A DNA stretch of 64,000 bases, from the NCBI GenBank assembly GCA_002327685.1, contig DCXN01000003.1, positions 1 through 64,000 of the forward strand. Direction: 5' to 3'. The translations under genes were made by a program, and so were the position numbers. The notes beneath the pieces are model-generated. The model was not told the DNA's origin, made no database searches, and was given only the letters and a program-made list of their open reading frames with translations. Positions 48,647 to 58,452 of this stretch are shown here, piece after piece; position 1 is the stretch's first letter; every line of letters starts with the position of its first letter. The stretch comes from Patescibacteria group bacterium UBA2135. GTDB lineage: Bacteria > Patescibacteriota > Minisyncoccia > Phycocordibacterales > UBA2135.

Positions 48647-49744
48647 TTACGTTTTTTTACTAGACCGTCTCTCTTCCTTTTCAAGACGCTTTTCTTCTTC
48701 AAGCTTGTCTTGTTTATCTTTTTGAATGTCGTCAGTAAATTCAACAAGGGCAGCCGCAATCGGTACCGCAAGGATAATTCCTAAAAGCCCTGCAAGTTCT
48801 GCTCCGACAATAAGCGAAATGATAACTAAAATAGGAGAAACACCAACAACTTTTCTCACAACCAACGGATAAATCAGGTGGTTTTCAAATTGTTGAATAA
48901 TAACATAAAGTCCAATAACCATAAGCCCTAGAGAAAAGCTTTGAAGAAAACCTAAAGCAATAGCTGGTATGGAGGCAAGAATAGGGCCAAACAACGGAAT
49001 TAATTCAAACAACGCCGCAAGTACCGCAAGTAAAAGCGCGTACGGTACCCCTAAAATAGTGAGTCCTAAATAGACCAAAACACCAATAATAACACCCAGA
49101 AGAAGTTGTCCCTGCATCCATTTGCCGATTTTCATTTGCGAGCGATTCCACAGGTCCACTATATATTTTTCATGATGCAACGGTGTAATGAGACGAAGAA
49201 AATTCTCAATTCCTTTTTTTTGAACTGCAAGATAAAAAGATATAACAATAATAAGTACGAAACTAAAAAGACCACCGAAGACAGCGCTTAGAGACTGAAC
49301 AAGCCCACCAGAAATACCTGTAGCAACATTTCTCAATTCTGCAACTGTCTCTTGAATTGAAAATTCCTGTGAAAATTGCTCAATAAAGGACTGTCCGCTT
49401 AAGAACCCACCGGCTTCTGGCGCAAAGAAAGTCAATGACTCAACATATTGCGGAAATGAGGAAAGAAGACCCGATGTCTCGTTAAGGAGAGGTGGTAGAA
49501 AGAGATAAAAGATTCCAATTAAAACAATTGCAAAAAAGAGATAGATAAAAATGACTGCCAAAACACGCGGTATCTTATATCGCTCAAACAATTTTGTCAT
49601 GGGTTCAATTGCTGATGCAATAACAACAGCAGTGAGAAGCACAAGAACAAGATCGCGCAAAATATATAAAACAACAAAAAGGAGCGCAACTAAAATTGCC
49701 TTGAAAAATGCAGCCGCATTGATGTTAATAGTCGTATTTCCCAT
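48647..49744 (-). CDS. AI-2E/PerM family membrane transporter
   Basis: 365 residues, with about eight helices. The first pair (LVLVLLTAVVIASAIEPMTK), the long periplasmic-type segment (90-150) and the conserved GVLVYLGLTILGVPYALLLA then LAALFELIPLFGPILASIPA (about 220-262) are typical of the family. The C-terminus is a charged helix (DKQDKLEEEKRLEKEERRSS). Members export small molecules or act in Na+/H+ exchange; the substrate is not predictable. First gene of an operon with metG. Confidence 0.9.
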   Translation of the reverse strand: MGNTTININAAAFFKAILVALLFVVLYILRDLVLVLLTAVVIASAIEPMTKLFERYKIPRVLAVIFIYLFFAIVLIGIFYLFLPPLLNETSGLLSSFPQYVESLTFFAPEAGGFLSGQSFIEQFSQEFSIQETVAELRNVATGISGGLVQSLSAVFGGLFSFVLIIVISFYLAVQKKGIENFLRLITPLHHEKYIVDLWNRSQMKIGKWMQGQLLLGVIIGVLVYLGLTILGVPYALLLAVLAALFELIPLFGPILASIPAIALGFLQSFSLGLMVIGLYVIIQQFENHLIYPLVVRKVVGVSPILVIISLIVGAELAGLLGIILAVPIAAALVEFTDDIQKDKQDKLEEEKRLEKEERRSSKKT

Positions 49745-49791
49745 TATTTATACTTTATCACACGAAGATACTCCCGCATAGGGATATTTCA

Positions 49792-51072
49792 CTACAGACT
49801 TTTCGCGAGCAAGGAAAGAAATTGCTTATCGTCTTTTGCGGCAATAGGCCCAATAAGCGCGAGGCTCCCTTTCTCCGGTTTAAATATATCCTTAGCAATT
49901 CTTTTCACATCGCTAGCAGAAACCGCCTGTATATCTCGCGCGCGCTCCTGTGGCGTTTTTAATTTCTTCACCATCACTTCTTCAAGCCCATAGAATTGCG
50001 CGCGGGCATGCGAAGTCTCAAGGGATGAAAACAAATTGCCTGTGAGATAATTTTTCACTTTTTTTAATTCCGCTTCAGAAACTAAATCTTGTTTTATCAA
50101 ACGCACTTCATCTAAAATCGCATGGAGTATTTCCGTCACTCGTTTGTTATCAACACCCGTATATATTGTCAGAAGCCCATGGTCAGTCAGCGCATCATGT
50201 TCAGCGCCGATGTAATACCCCGCGCCCAGCTGATCACGAATACGATGAAACAAACGCGAACTCATACCGCCACCCAACACAGCCGCCAGAACAGAAAGCG
50301 CGGCATTGTCTTTGTGCCCCGCGCGATATCCGCGAAACCCAAGTGCGAGATGCGTCTGGCTTGTTTTTTTATGCTTGATAAATACTCGCGGTTTATCCTG
50401 CGCATCTTTTGTTTTTTCTTTTTTACCCTTTCTTGATGTGGAAATGTCAGAGAACGCATTTTGTACCGCGCGAACAACTCCTTTTTCGTCATATTTCCCC
50501 GCGACAACAACAACCGTTGAGGAAGCAACATAATGCTCTTGTTTGTACGAAACTATATCTTCACGTTTTATTCGCCGCACAGTATCACGAGTTCCTGCGA
50601 TTGGCCATCCGGCCGGCTGATTACCATACAACAAATCGGTCAAAACGTCCCAAATGTCCCGCCGTGGATCATCTTCGTACATTTCAATCTCGCCAACAAT
50701 AACACCTCGTTCCTTTTCAATCTCTTCTTTAGGAAGTGTAGAATTAAGATAAATGTCTGACAGCACATCAAGAACGCGCTTGAGGTGCCGTGACTCTGTT
50801 TTTGCGTAATATCCGGTATATTCAAGGCCTGTAAAAGCATTATACTGCGCGCCAAGACCGTCAAGTTCTTCCGAAATAGCTTTTGAACTCGGCCTTTTTA
50901 CAGTACCCTTAAAACAAAGATGCTCCAAAAAATGCGAGATACCGTTAATACGTTTTGTTTCGTATTTAGAACCAGTTTCAGTTAACACCAAAACAGTCGT
51001 GGTAAGACTGTTTTTCATGGGAACTAAAATAACCCGCACACCATTTTTCAATGTTTTCTTTTTAAATTTCAT
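49792..51072 (-). CDS. M16-family zinc peptidase
   Basis: 426 residues. The inverted zinc motif HFLEHLCFKGT (about 46-56) with the downstream glutamate (EKERGVIVGEIEMYEDD, about 121-137) makes an active pitrilysin/MPP-beta-type site. The second domain (about 230-426) lacks the motif and carries LGGGMSSRLFHRIRDQLGAG, as usual. Cleaves peptides or processes secreted proteins. Confidence 0.95.
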   Translation of the reverse strand: MKFKKKTLKNGVRVILVPMKNSLTTTVLVLTETGSKYETKRINGISHFLEHLCFKGTVKRPSSKAISEELDGLGAQYNAFTGLEYTGYYAKTESRHLKRVLDVLSDIYLNSTLPKEEIEKERGVIVGEIEMYEDDPRRDIWDVLTDLLYGNQPAGWPIAGTRDTVRRIKREDIVSYKQEHYVASSTVVVVAGKYDEKGVVRAVQNAFSDISTSRKGKKEKTKDAQDKPRVFIKHKKTSQTHLALGFRGYRAGHKDNAALSVLAAVLGGGMSSRLFHRIRDQLGAGYYIGAEHDALTDHGLLTIYTGVDNKRVTEILHAILDEVRLIKQDLVSEAELKKVKNYLTGNLFSSLETSHARAQFYGLEEVMVKKLKTPQERARDIQAVSASDVKRIAKDIFKPEKGSLALIGPIAAKDDKQFLSLLAKSL

Positions 51073-51203
51073 CCCGTTAGAGGTAGGACACGGTCTCCGT
51101 AAACCAACCCTACATAATTAAACTTTTGAATTTTTAAACTTTTAAATCTTTAAATAATATGTGCTATGTATGTTCCCATAATGACCATGGCTTCGTACGG
51201 GAT

Positions 51204-52574
51204 TCATCGTAATTTTGTTGTCAATTCTTTAACAGAAACTCGCTCCTGTTTTCCAGTATCCCTATCACGCACCGTCACACTGTCATTTTCAAGAGTTTCA
51301 AAATCAATCGTAACGCAATTCGGCGTACCAATCTCATCCTGCCGACGATAGCGTTTACCAATATTCCCATTATCGTCCCACATTATTTCAGGAATTTCTT
51401 TTTTCAACGCACCAAAAACTTCTTCTGCTTTTTTTACTAATTCCGGCTTATTGCGCATAAGAGGAAAGACAGCCGCTTTAATAGGGGCAATGCTTGGCTT
51501 CAAACGCAACACAACTCTTTTCTCGCCGTTCATTTCGTCTTCATCGTAACTCTCCGCAAGCACCGCAAGTATTGTGCGATCCAACCCCGCAGATGTTTCA
51601 ACAACATAAGGAATATAACGCTCTTTCGTTTCTTCGTCCATCACCCTGAAATCAACTCCTGAAAACTTTTGATGTTGAGTAAGATCATAATCACCACGAT
51701 TATGAACACCCTCAAGTTCATCCCAACCAAACGGATATTTATACTGTATATCCCAGGCGTCTCTTGCATAAAATACCAAATGTTCATGTTGCTTCCATCG
51801 TAAGTTTTCCTTTTTTATACCAAGATCAATATAATATTGCATACGCTCTTTCTTCCAGTCTTCGTATGCTTTTTCCGCATCGCGTGGATGTACAAAATAC
51901 TGCATTTCCATCTGCTCAAATTCGCGTTTTCTAAAAAGAAATTGTCGCGGACTGATTTCGTTTCTAAATACTTTACCGACTTGAGCAATACCAAAAGGAA
52001 CATTATAAAAACCGGTATTCAGTACATTTTTAAAATTAATAAAAATACCCTGCGCAGTCTCCCCGCGAAGATACGCTTCTTCGTCTTCTTCCTCAAATTT
52101 TCCAAGTGTGGAGGTCGCTAAAAGATTTTTCTGCACAACCTTTCCAAAATTTTTCTTTCCACATACCGGGCATTTGAGTTTCTCTCGGTTAGTATCAAAT
52201 AATTCATTCAACTCTGTTTCAGACATTTTTTCATCTGCCTGCACATCTACACTTTCCAAAAGATGATCCGCTCGCAACTTACTATGGCAAGAAAAACACA
52301 CAACCAGCGGATCATTGAAGCCTGACACATGTCCGCTTGCTTCCCACACTTTGGGTGAAGTAAAAATACTTGAATCAAGAAAAGCCATTTTCCCATGCAT
52401 CCGCATCGTGCGCATCCACGCATTTACTATATTCTGCCGAAGCGCTACTCCGTGATGCCCATAGTCATACATTCCGGCAAATCCGCCATAAATCTCTGAC
52501 CCTTGAAATACAAAACCCCGCCTTTTAGTAAGACTTACTATTTTGTCTAATTTGGATAAATTGTTGTTTTCCAT
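51204..52574 (-). CDS. glyS: Glycyl-tRNA synthetase (alpha2 type)
   Basis: 456 residues from ATG 52574 (MENNNLSKLDKIVSLTKRRG); the longer frame upstream lacks support. FVFQGSEIYGGFAGMYDYGH (about 21-40) is the start of the class II core; CFSCHSKLRADH and CPVCGKKNF (about 95-145) form an inserted zinc site; FRNEISPRQFLFRKREFEQM is motif 2 and ETSAGLDRTILAV motif 3. A single-chain archaeal/eukaryote-like GlyRS, as in many CPR and Firmicutes relatives. No Shine-Dalgarno site seen. Confidence 0.95.
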   Translation of the reverse strand: MENNNLSKLDKIVSLTKRRGFVFQGSEIYGGFAGMYDYGHHGVALRQNIVNAWMRTMRMHGKMAFLDSSIFTSPKVWEASGHVSGFNDPLVVCFSCHSKLRADHLLESVDVQADEKMSETELNELFDTNREKLKCPVCGKKNFGKVVQKNLLATSTLGKFEEEDEEAYLRGETAQGIFINFKNVLNTGFYNVPFGIAQVGKVFRNEISPRQFLFRKREFEQMEMQYFVHPRDAEKAYEDWKKERMQYYIDLGIKKENLRWKQHEHLVFYARDAWDIQYKYPFGWDELEGVHNRGDYDLTQHQKFSGVDFRVMDEETKERYIPYVVETSAGLDRTILAVLAESYDEDEMNGEKRVVLRLKPSIAPIKAAVFPLMRNKPELVKKAEEVFGALKKEIPEIMWDDNGNIGKRYRRQDEIGTPNCVTIDFETLENDSVTVRDRDTGKQERVSVKELTTKLR

Positions 52575-52727
52575 ACGCAGTTTTAATGCACACATCGGCG
52601 AGGCTCGCCTCTTAGGCGGCCCGCCTTTTGGCAAGTGAAACTATTTTTGATAATTTATCCATAAATTGCTTACAACTTTCAACTGTTTCTATGGCGAAAA
52701 TTAAATCATCACGGTTTCGTTGTTCGT

Positions 52728-52860
52728 CATAGGTCGTAGGTCGTTCGTTGTAGGTCGTTCGTTGTAGGTTGTTTGTCGTAGGTCGTTCGTTGTAGGTCGT
52801 TCGTTGTAGGTTGTTTGTTGTAGGTTGTTTGTTGTAGGTTGTTTGTTGTAGGTTGTTTGT
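52728..52860. repeat. 14-bp tandem repeat (VNTR-like)
   Basis: About nine copies of GTAGGTCGTTCGTT or GTAGGTTGTTTGTT in direct tandem, ending at the stop codon of the next gene. Two sequence variants are mixed in blocks, the picture expected from slippage and gene conversion. Confidence 0.85.
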
Positions 52861-54788
52861 TACTCGTCTTTAGGCAACACTACCTTCCCCTGACTAAAAA
52901 TAAAGTTCGGGTCAGTGCTAAGCGAAGTATCAAGCGCCTTACTTGAAAGACGCGCGACTGTCTCTGTAAACTCATCAACTCCTGAAAACGTTGACTCACC
53001 AATTACCGTCGGAGTCTGGTTGAGATGCGACAAGCTTGGCATAAGTTTTACCTGAAATGCAACCTCTCGCGGCGGCAATGTCATACCCGACCCCGCCTCA
53101 AGCCGATCAATGTTCCATACCACTTCGCGAGACGATTCATTGTATGAAATATTTTCACTCATTGGCGTAAAAACTCCCACCCATTTAACATAAGGAGGTA
53201 AAACTGCTTTGACCATTGAGCGAGAGACATGATTTGACGAATTAACAGCCGTAAAAACAACTGTGTATGTTGTTTCGCGCTCAACTTCCGGCGGTACAGG
53301 ACCTGTGTTTATAAACGGTCCAACAAAATATACCATACGAGACGTAAATACAACATCAGAGGCAATTTTAATCGTACGCTCAATTGAATTTTCAACTCGC
53401 TCATCAACGCCTGACTCCGAAAGTCGCTTACCACTTGTAGTTACAACAATATCAACAGTTGGATTTTTAAATAGTGAACCGCTTGTGGTAAAAAGCGGCT
53501 GCAACGCAAACCGAAAACTTGTTCTTCCCTGCGCGCCAGACTCAATGTCCGCAAGATCCGGCAGTGAATTCTTATCCCACAAAATCGTGTTATCAGCTGA
53601 ATCAAAGAATCCATTACGCGGCTTCACTGAAAGTTCATTAATAACATCACCTGAAAGCTTTGCTTCAATGCGCGCGTCAACAATTTTGGTCGGCAAGTTA
53701 TTTGTCCATACGACCTCAACGTCAACAAGCGAGCCGCTTCCCACAGCTGGTTCTTTTCTTGTTTCTCCATTGACAAACAAAAGCGTACTCAAGAAAGGGC
53801 GCGCAATTGAAATAGTAGATATTGATGTATTGTATGTAACCCCGAGTTCATTTTCTTTCTCTTTGGATTTAGCGCCGCTTGAAACCCGGAATACTTTCTC
53901 TTCCCCATCTTGCCCTTCAAGAATTCCGCGAACAACAATCACGCGCCGTGCCCGCGGCGCCAAATCACCAATAAGCCATTTGTTATCGCCAGATACGGCC
54001 TGCGGCTCAGCCCCAAGAAATGAAAAACCAAACGGATAGTCTATCTCGACAGCAAGATCACGAGTTATTATGTCGGTATTTGATATGACTGTAGCTTTAA
54101 TTTCAAATTCCTGCCCTGCCACCGCTTCAGAAAGTGTCTCTACGGTAAGGCTGGTAGCAGAAGAGCTGATATGTATTTCATGTTCTTTTTCTTTTACAAA
54201 AATGGCATTAGAATCTTCTACTCTATACTCAAGTGTAATATTAAATTTCTTTTCATCTCCTTCTTGTCCAAACAATACAAGCCGCAAAGGTTCTTCAATA
54301 ACCTCCCCTGCTTCAATACGATCAAGCGATTTACGAAAGTTGGAAAGTTCTGTTTTAAGTTTGCCAACACTTCTTGTTCCTTGCGGATATTCAACCAAAA
54401 AATCAACAAATTCAAGAGGGACACTATTGTTATTTTCAATTACAATTTGGAGTTGCACTTCTTCACCCGCGGGCGCCGCAACAGGGCCTGAAACAAGAAT
54501 GTCCACATTTTTTGTGGAGATAACATTAGAATCACGCAGCAAAACAAATGAAGCAACAATCATCGCAAGAACAAAAAAGAGTATTGAGATAATGAAAAAT
54601 TTTTTCCAGAATGGCATGATTGGTTTTTTTGCGTCCGCAGGATCCGCTTCTTCGGCTTCCCACCCGCTTTCACCCTCCCCGTCATGTGTATGAAGCTCAA
54701 AGCGTTCACTTGGAGGCAAATTCGCGCCACGCCTATACAAAGACTTTTTAAGCCGCTCTATCTTCCCCTCTTTTTTCACCTTAGACAT
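52860..54788 (-). CDS. Membrane-anchored multi-domain surface protein
   Basis: 642 residues. A cytoplasmic N-terminal part (1-58, basic then acidic), one membrane helix (FFIISILFFVLAMIVASFVL, about 64-83), then four to five beta-sandwich domains with repeated patterns such as VQLQIVIENNNSVPLEFVDF, FEIKATVISNTDIITRDLAV and VDVEVVWTNNLPTKIVDARI, typical of DUF11/CARDB-like Ig folds. Conserved across CPR genomes as an envelope protein; no enzyme motif. The 14-bp tandem repeat begins at its stop codon. Confidence 0.75.
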   Translation of the reverse strand: MSKVKKEGKIERLKKSLYRRGANLPPSERFELHTHDGEGESGWEAEEADPADAKKPIMPFWKKFFIISILFFVLAMIVASFVLLRDSNVISTKNVDILVSGPVAAPAGEEVQLQIVIENNNSVPLEFVDFLVEYPQGTRSVGKLKTELSNFRKSLDRIEAGEVIEEPLRLVLFGQEGDEKKFNITLEYRVEDSNAIFVKEKEHEIHISSSATSLTVETLSEAVAGQEFEIKATVISNTDIITRDLAVEIDYPFGFSFLGAEPQAVSGDNKWLIGDLAPRARRVIVVRGILEGQDGEEKVFRVSSGAKSKEKENELGVTYNTSISTISIARPFLSTLLFVNGETRKEPAVGSGSLVDVEVVWTNNLPTKIVDARIEAKLSGDVINELSVKPRNGFFDSADNTILWDKNSLPDLADIESGAQGRTSFRFALQPLFTTSGSLFKNPTVDIVVTTSGKRLSESGVDERVENSIERTIKIASDVVFTSRMVYFVGPFINTGPVPPEVERETTYTVVFTAVNSSNHVSRSMVKAVLPPYVKWVGVFTPMSENISYNESSREVVWNIDRLEAGSGMTLPPREVAFQVKLMPSLSHLNQTPTVIGESTFSGVDEFTETVARLSSKALDTSLSTDPNFIFSQGKVVLPKDE

Positions 54789-54840
54789 TACACTTCATTA
54801 TAGCATTGAATAAGCAAGGTACTAGGTTTTAAGCTAATCG

Positions 54841-55030
54841 CGCCGCCAGGTCTGGCCTTGAGGAGGAGCGGAGCCGAGTCTGACTCGGCGCAGCGACGGG
54901 AAAAGGCCGGACCTTGCGGAACGGTTTTTTCTAATTTGCAGACCTTGAGAAAAAAACTGTGCAGCCAGGTCTGGCCTTGAGGAGGAGCGAAGCGACGGGA
55001 AAAGGCCGGACCTTGCGGAACAGTTTTCCG
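54841..55030. repeat. R2 hairpin repeats, copy e (two in tandem)
   Basis: GCCAGGTCTGGCCTTGAGGA ... AAAGGCCGGACCTTGCGGAA twice (54841-54925 and 54953-55030). The first has an extra hairpin GCCGAGTCTGACTCGGC at its centre. Confidence 0.85.
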
Positions 55031-55130
55031 CAGTTTCCCCCCATTCCATCAGAACCTTGCAAGGTTTTGATAGAATGTTAACAATTTAGGCAAAATTCCC
55101 CTCAATTTTATATGAATACAGCAATTTTTA

Positions 55131-55166
55131 AACTATTTCAGTTTATCAAAATGAAGGTTCCTCGTG
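55131..55166. repeat. Repeated 3' flank, copy 1
   Basis: ATTTATCAAAATGAAGG-type segment matching 56055-56089; both copies lie 5 nt beyond the stop codon of a minus-strand gene. Confidence 0.75.
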
Positions 55167-55170
55167 CGCA

Positions 55171-55824
55171 TTAGTTCTCTAAATCAACAACAGTAATATC
55201 AGAAAAAACCTCTTGCAATACACGTAATCGTTCTGATGATTCTGTTTGTGACTTCTTTGAAAATTCTTTAATACTGTTTTCAATGTCATTTGTCATCTCT
55301 CCTGTTTTTTTAAATTTTTCTAATTCTCCATTTGGTAACATTGGCCAAAAATCTTTTGGTAAGCCACTCGTACCCTTTCTAACTCCTCCAATAAATCTCT
55401 TGTAGATACGGGATGTATATTTTTCTATTGGTGTGGGGTGAATGTATATAAATTCAAAATCAGACAACGTATCTGAAAAAATACTTTTTAATGTATGTGG
55501 GTTTGCCATTGAACCTTCCACTACAACATTACCTCGCAATATAGCTTTTCGTAACTCTTGTTGAGCACCGGTAATAAAAGCTTCTCTCCATTCTGATGGT
55601 TCACCAAAACGATATGCCACAACATAAGCTTTAGGAACATCATCTACACCAAATTTTTCAACAACATTTTTTTGTACAATTTGATCAAATGAAATCGATA
55701 CATACCCAAGATCCTCTACTAGTTGATGAGCGAATGTTGTTTTTCCTGTTGAGGTTTTACCACTGATATATACAATCTGTGGTTTTGTGTTTTTAATCTT
55801 CTTATATACTCCCTCAAGATTCAT
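55171..55824 (-). CDS. P-loop kinase-like protein
   Basis: 217 residues. IVYISGKTSTGKTTFAHQLV (about 17-36) is a Walker A loop (GKTSTGKTT) with a following helix; GYVSISFDQIVQ (about 40-51) matches the second strand of nucleoside/shikimate-kinase-like proteins, and RGNVVVEGSMANP (about 97-109) the Walker B region. The lid region KRFIGGVRKGTSGLPKDFWP is Arg/Lys-rich. Phosphorylates an unidentified small substrate or acts as a toxin-type kinase. Confidence 0.75.
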   Translation of the reverse strand: MNLEGVYKKIKNTKPQIVYISGKTSTGKTTFAHQLVEDLGYVSISFDQIVQKNVVEKFGVDDVPKAYVVAYRFGEPSEWREAFITGAQQELRKAILRGNVVVEGSMANPHTLKSIFSDTLSDFEFIYIHPTPIEKYTSRIYKRFIGGVRKGTSGLPKDFWPMLPNGELEKFKKTGEMTNDIENSIKEFSKKSQTESSERLRVLQEVFSDITVVDLEN

Positions 55825-55859
55825 AAAATTATTATAACGCTGAATACTTAATATATTGA

Positions 55860-56040
55860 ATAAATATAGTACCTCGTGCTAGCTCTAAGATGCGGAGACT
55901 GAGGGATTCGAACTGTCTCGGTCACCCCGATACTAAATGTTAAGTGCGGGGTGTTAGGGATTCGAACACTTCTCGTGCGTAATCACTACGCTCAAATTGC
56001 CTAACCTCCTCAAGCTAAAACTTTTGTCGATCAAGCCCCG
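55860..56040 (-). other. Two tRNA 3'-end-like fragments
   Basis: On the minus strand, GTTCGAATCCCTCAGTCTCC (about 55892-55913) and GTTCGAATCCCTAACACCCC (about 55948-55967) look like T-loop plus acceptor 3' strands, but neither T-stem pairs and no anticodon arm is upstream. They may be tRNA remnants left by recombination at tRNA genes. Confidence 0.5.
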
Positions 56041-56054
56041 TAAAGTTTATTTTT

Positions 56055-56089
56055 AACTATTTTAATTTATCAAAATGAAGGTCCTCGTG
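56055..56089. repeat. Repeated 3' flank, copy 2
   Basis: Counterpart of 55131-55166, again 5 nt past the stop of a minus-strand gene. Confidence 0.75.
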
Positions 56090-56093
56090 TACC

Positions 56094-56786
56094 TTAATTT
56101 TTAACATCATATTTTAAATGAAGATAGGAATGTTCTAATTGTTTGCAAGATACTAATGTAAGTGGTCTCAACTTCATCAACTCGAAGTTATTATGTAATG
56201 ACTCACCATCAATAAGTGTTGCTGTATTCTTTCCTCCGACTAAAATTGGTGCAACAACAATGGAAAGATGGTCAATCAATCCAGCTCTTAACAAAACGGA
56301 GTTTAGTGTTCCTCCAGATTGAATTGTGAGCTTGTCAGCCCCATTCTTTTTTAACTTATAGAGTACATCTTGAAAATCAATTTCATTATTATATAAAAGA
56401 AAAGTAATCTTATCATTCTGACCTGAAAGAATTTTTGCAGGATGATTAGCGTTTGTACTTACAACAAACACGCCTCTAGTTTTTTCAGCCAAGTATTCAA
56501 TCCCTTCAGAAGTTAGGTGTGGCTTATTATCAACTACCACGAATGAAACAGGAATACCATCTTGAAATACCTTTTTCTCATTTACTCCAATTTTTTCAAA
56601 AACTCTACCCGAGTTAAGCGAAAAAGGATCCGTAGTCTGTTCAATATCATAGTATTGTTTCAATCCTTCTTTTACCCCATCAACATTAAGGAAATCCTTA
56701 TCGACATCCATTGCGTCGGTATCTCCAGTCGATATTTTCCCATCGACAGACATAAGCATGAATAGTGTTGTTTCTGGTCTTTCCAT
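56094..56786 (-). CDS. RibD-C/dihydrofolate-reductase-fold reductase
   Basis: 230 residues from ATG 56786 (MERPETTLFMLMSVDGKIST). MSVDGKIST (about 12-20) is the characteristic first strand of RibD C-terminal-type reductases; VVVDNKPHLT and GVFVVSTNAN are central strands, and LTIQSGGTLNSVLLRAGLID (about 165-184) is the NADPH-binding GGxxLxxxLLxxxLID motif. No deaminase domain or riboflavin gene is nearby, so a salvage or unrelated reduction is more likely than full riboflavin synthesis. Confidence 0.85.
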   Translation of the reverse strand: MERPETTLFMLMSVDGKISTGDTDAMDVDKDFLNVDGVKEGLKQYYDIEQTTDPFSLNSGRVFEKIGVNEKKVFQDGIPVSFVVVDNKPHLTSEGIEYLAEKTRGVFVVSTNANHPAKILSGQNDKITFLLYNNEIDFQDVLYKLKKNGADKLTIQSGGTLNSVLLRAGLIDHLSIVVAPILVGGKNTATLIDGESLHNNFELMKLRPLTLVSCKQLEHSYLHLKYDVKN

Positions 56787-56874
56787 ATATTTATCATAAC
56801 GCAATCAATAAAATTGCATAACAAATTGCCTACAGATAAATGTGAATAATCGCCATTAATTTTCTGATATTTTT

Positions 56875-58341
56875 TTATTCCTCTCGCAACTTATCCAACT
56901 CAAGAGTTTCGTCTATGCGAATCTGATTTACAAAATCCGAAACGTGAGAAACAAGCACCATGGCCCCTTTATATTGATCTAGCGCCTTTGCGATGATGGG
57001 TAGATGGCGAAAGTTTATATGATTAGTAGGTTCGTCTAAAATAAGCAGGTTCGGTCTCATAAGTGCAAGTTGTGCAAATGACACGAGTCCTTTTTGTCCT
57101 TCGGACAAATTTCCTATCTTTGTGTATATAAGCTCTCCTGTTATCAAAAATCCTGCCGCCAAACTCCTCATCATCTGTTCATCCTCTCTGTCCATTGCCT
57201 TCTTCAGCGTGTCATACACAGTCTCATCAAAATCAAGCATGGAAAAATCCTGTCTATAATAGCCCACTCTCACACCATCTGAAATCTTTGCACCCTGCTC
57301 TGTGCCATGCGCCAAATTATTAAGCAAAGTACTTTTTCCTATGCCATTTGGGCCAGTTAAAAGAAGATGCCTATTTTTCGTTAAAGATACGTCCGCCACT
57401 CTAGAAGACAACTTATCGCCTTGCATAATAGAGAGTGCGTGAATCCGCAAAATCTCGCCTACGTGATGCTCCTTAACGTCTATATCAAATTTTCGTATAG
57501 TTTTGTCTTCACGACGCACATCCACTTTGGATTCTTCCGCCTCTTGCGCACTTTCACGCATACGTTTTGCCAAGATCCTCATGCGACCTCCTTTGTTTGC
57601 GAAAAAGTTTGCCTTGTCTTTTTTCTCTTGAATATGTTTTTCAAATTGAGCGTTTTTTCTACGTTCTTTTTCTACACGAGCTACTATCTCCTTAACCACG
57701 TCTTTGTAGTCACCAACATATTTTTCTATTTTTCTCGTAAAGACATCTAGATACAAAACGCCTTCCGTGAAAGCATTTAAAAAATCTGCATCATGAGAAA
57801 TCACGATAACCGTTTTTTTGTAATCAATCAAAAACTTTTTCAAATGTGAAATCCCATCTTTATCTAGATTGTTTGTGGGTTCATCTAAGAGCAATATGTC
57901 AGGGTTCTGTATTAAAGCAGATGCCAAAAGAAGGCGCGCCTGCTGTCCTCCAGAGAAATCTTTTATGAGCTTTTCCTTTGGGGCGTGTAGGTTTACGACT
58001 TCTAAAATCTTATCTATACGCACATCAATGTTATATATTTTCTCCGTGAAGCACTCTTGAAAAAACTCACGCACAGAAATTTCAAGCTGGTCACGTGGTA
58101 TTACCTGTCTAGCTATCGCCACGGAAAGATTCGGCGCGAAATGAATATCCCCTTCTGCAGGCGTACGCTTTTTTGTGATTAGCTCAAACAAAGTGCTTTT
58201 CCCTGATCCATTTTGCCCCATGAGAGTTATTTTTGAGCCACGACGCACAGTAAAGCTCACCTCATCTAATATGGGTTTCTTTGCGCTGTATTCAAATGAC
58301 ACCTCGTCAAATCTTATTATTACTTCTGTTTTTTCTGACAT
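56875..58341 (-). CDS. ABC-F family ATPase
   Basis: 488 residues from ATG 58341 (MSEKTEVIIRFDEVSFEYSA). Two ATPase domains: first Walker A GQNGSGKST (about 39-47), signature FSGGQQARLLLAS and Walker B ILLLDEPTNNLD; second Walker A GPNGIGKST, signature LSEGQKGLVSFAQ (SEGQK instead of SGGQ) and LLILDEPTNHIN. No membrane domain. The charged linker (ARVEKERRKNAQFEKHIQEK) is the P-site tRNA interaction motif region. Such proteins rescue or protect stalled ribosomes, sometimes giving antibiotic resistance. Confidence 0.93.
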   Translation of the reverse strand: MSEKTEVIIRFDEVSFEYSAKKPILDEVSFTVRRGSKITLMGQNGSGKSTLFELITKKRTPAEGDIHFAPNLSVAIARQVIPRDQLEISVREFFQECFTEKIYNIDVRIDKILEVVNLHAPKEKLIKDFSGGQQARLLLASALIQNPDILLLDEPTNNLDKDGISHLKKFLIDYKKTVIVISHDADFLNAFTEGVLYLDVFTRKIEKYVGDYKDVVKEIVARVEKERRKNAQFEKHIQEKKDKANFFANKGGRMRILAKRMRESAQEAEESKVDVRREDKTIRKFDIDVKEHHVGEILRIHALSIMQGDKLSSRVADVSLTKNRHLLLTGPNGIGKSTLLNNLAHGTEQGAKISDGVRVGYYRQDFSMLDFDETVYDTLKKAMDREDEQMMRSLAAGFLITGELIYTKIGNLSEGQKGLVSFAQLALMRPNLLILDEPTNHINFRHLPIIAKALDQYKGAMVLVSHVSDFVNQIRIDETLELDKLREE

Positions 58342-58452
58342 AGTTAGCAAAGCATTTTAATCAATTTAATCAAAAAGAACGCACGCGGTGCGTCCTTGCT
58401 CCTTGTTGACAGAACTATACTACAAATCCACTACCTACGCAATCATCTTTTT

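Noticed and set aside
53263..54693. Long plus-strand frames opposite the 642-residue surface protein
   Set aside because: They are complements of a well-supported gene with signal anchor and Ig-like domains, and have no start signals of their own.
55860..56040. Intact tRNA genes
   Set aside because: Only the 3' parts are recognisable; T-stems do not pair and there is no anticodon arm.
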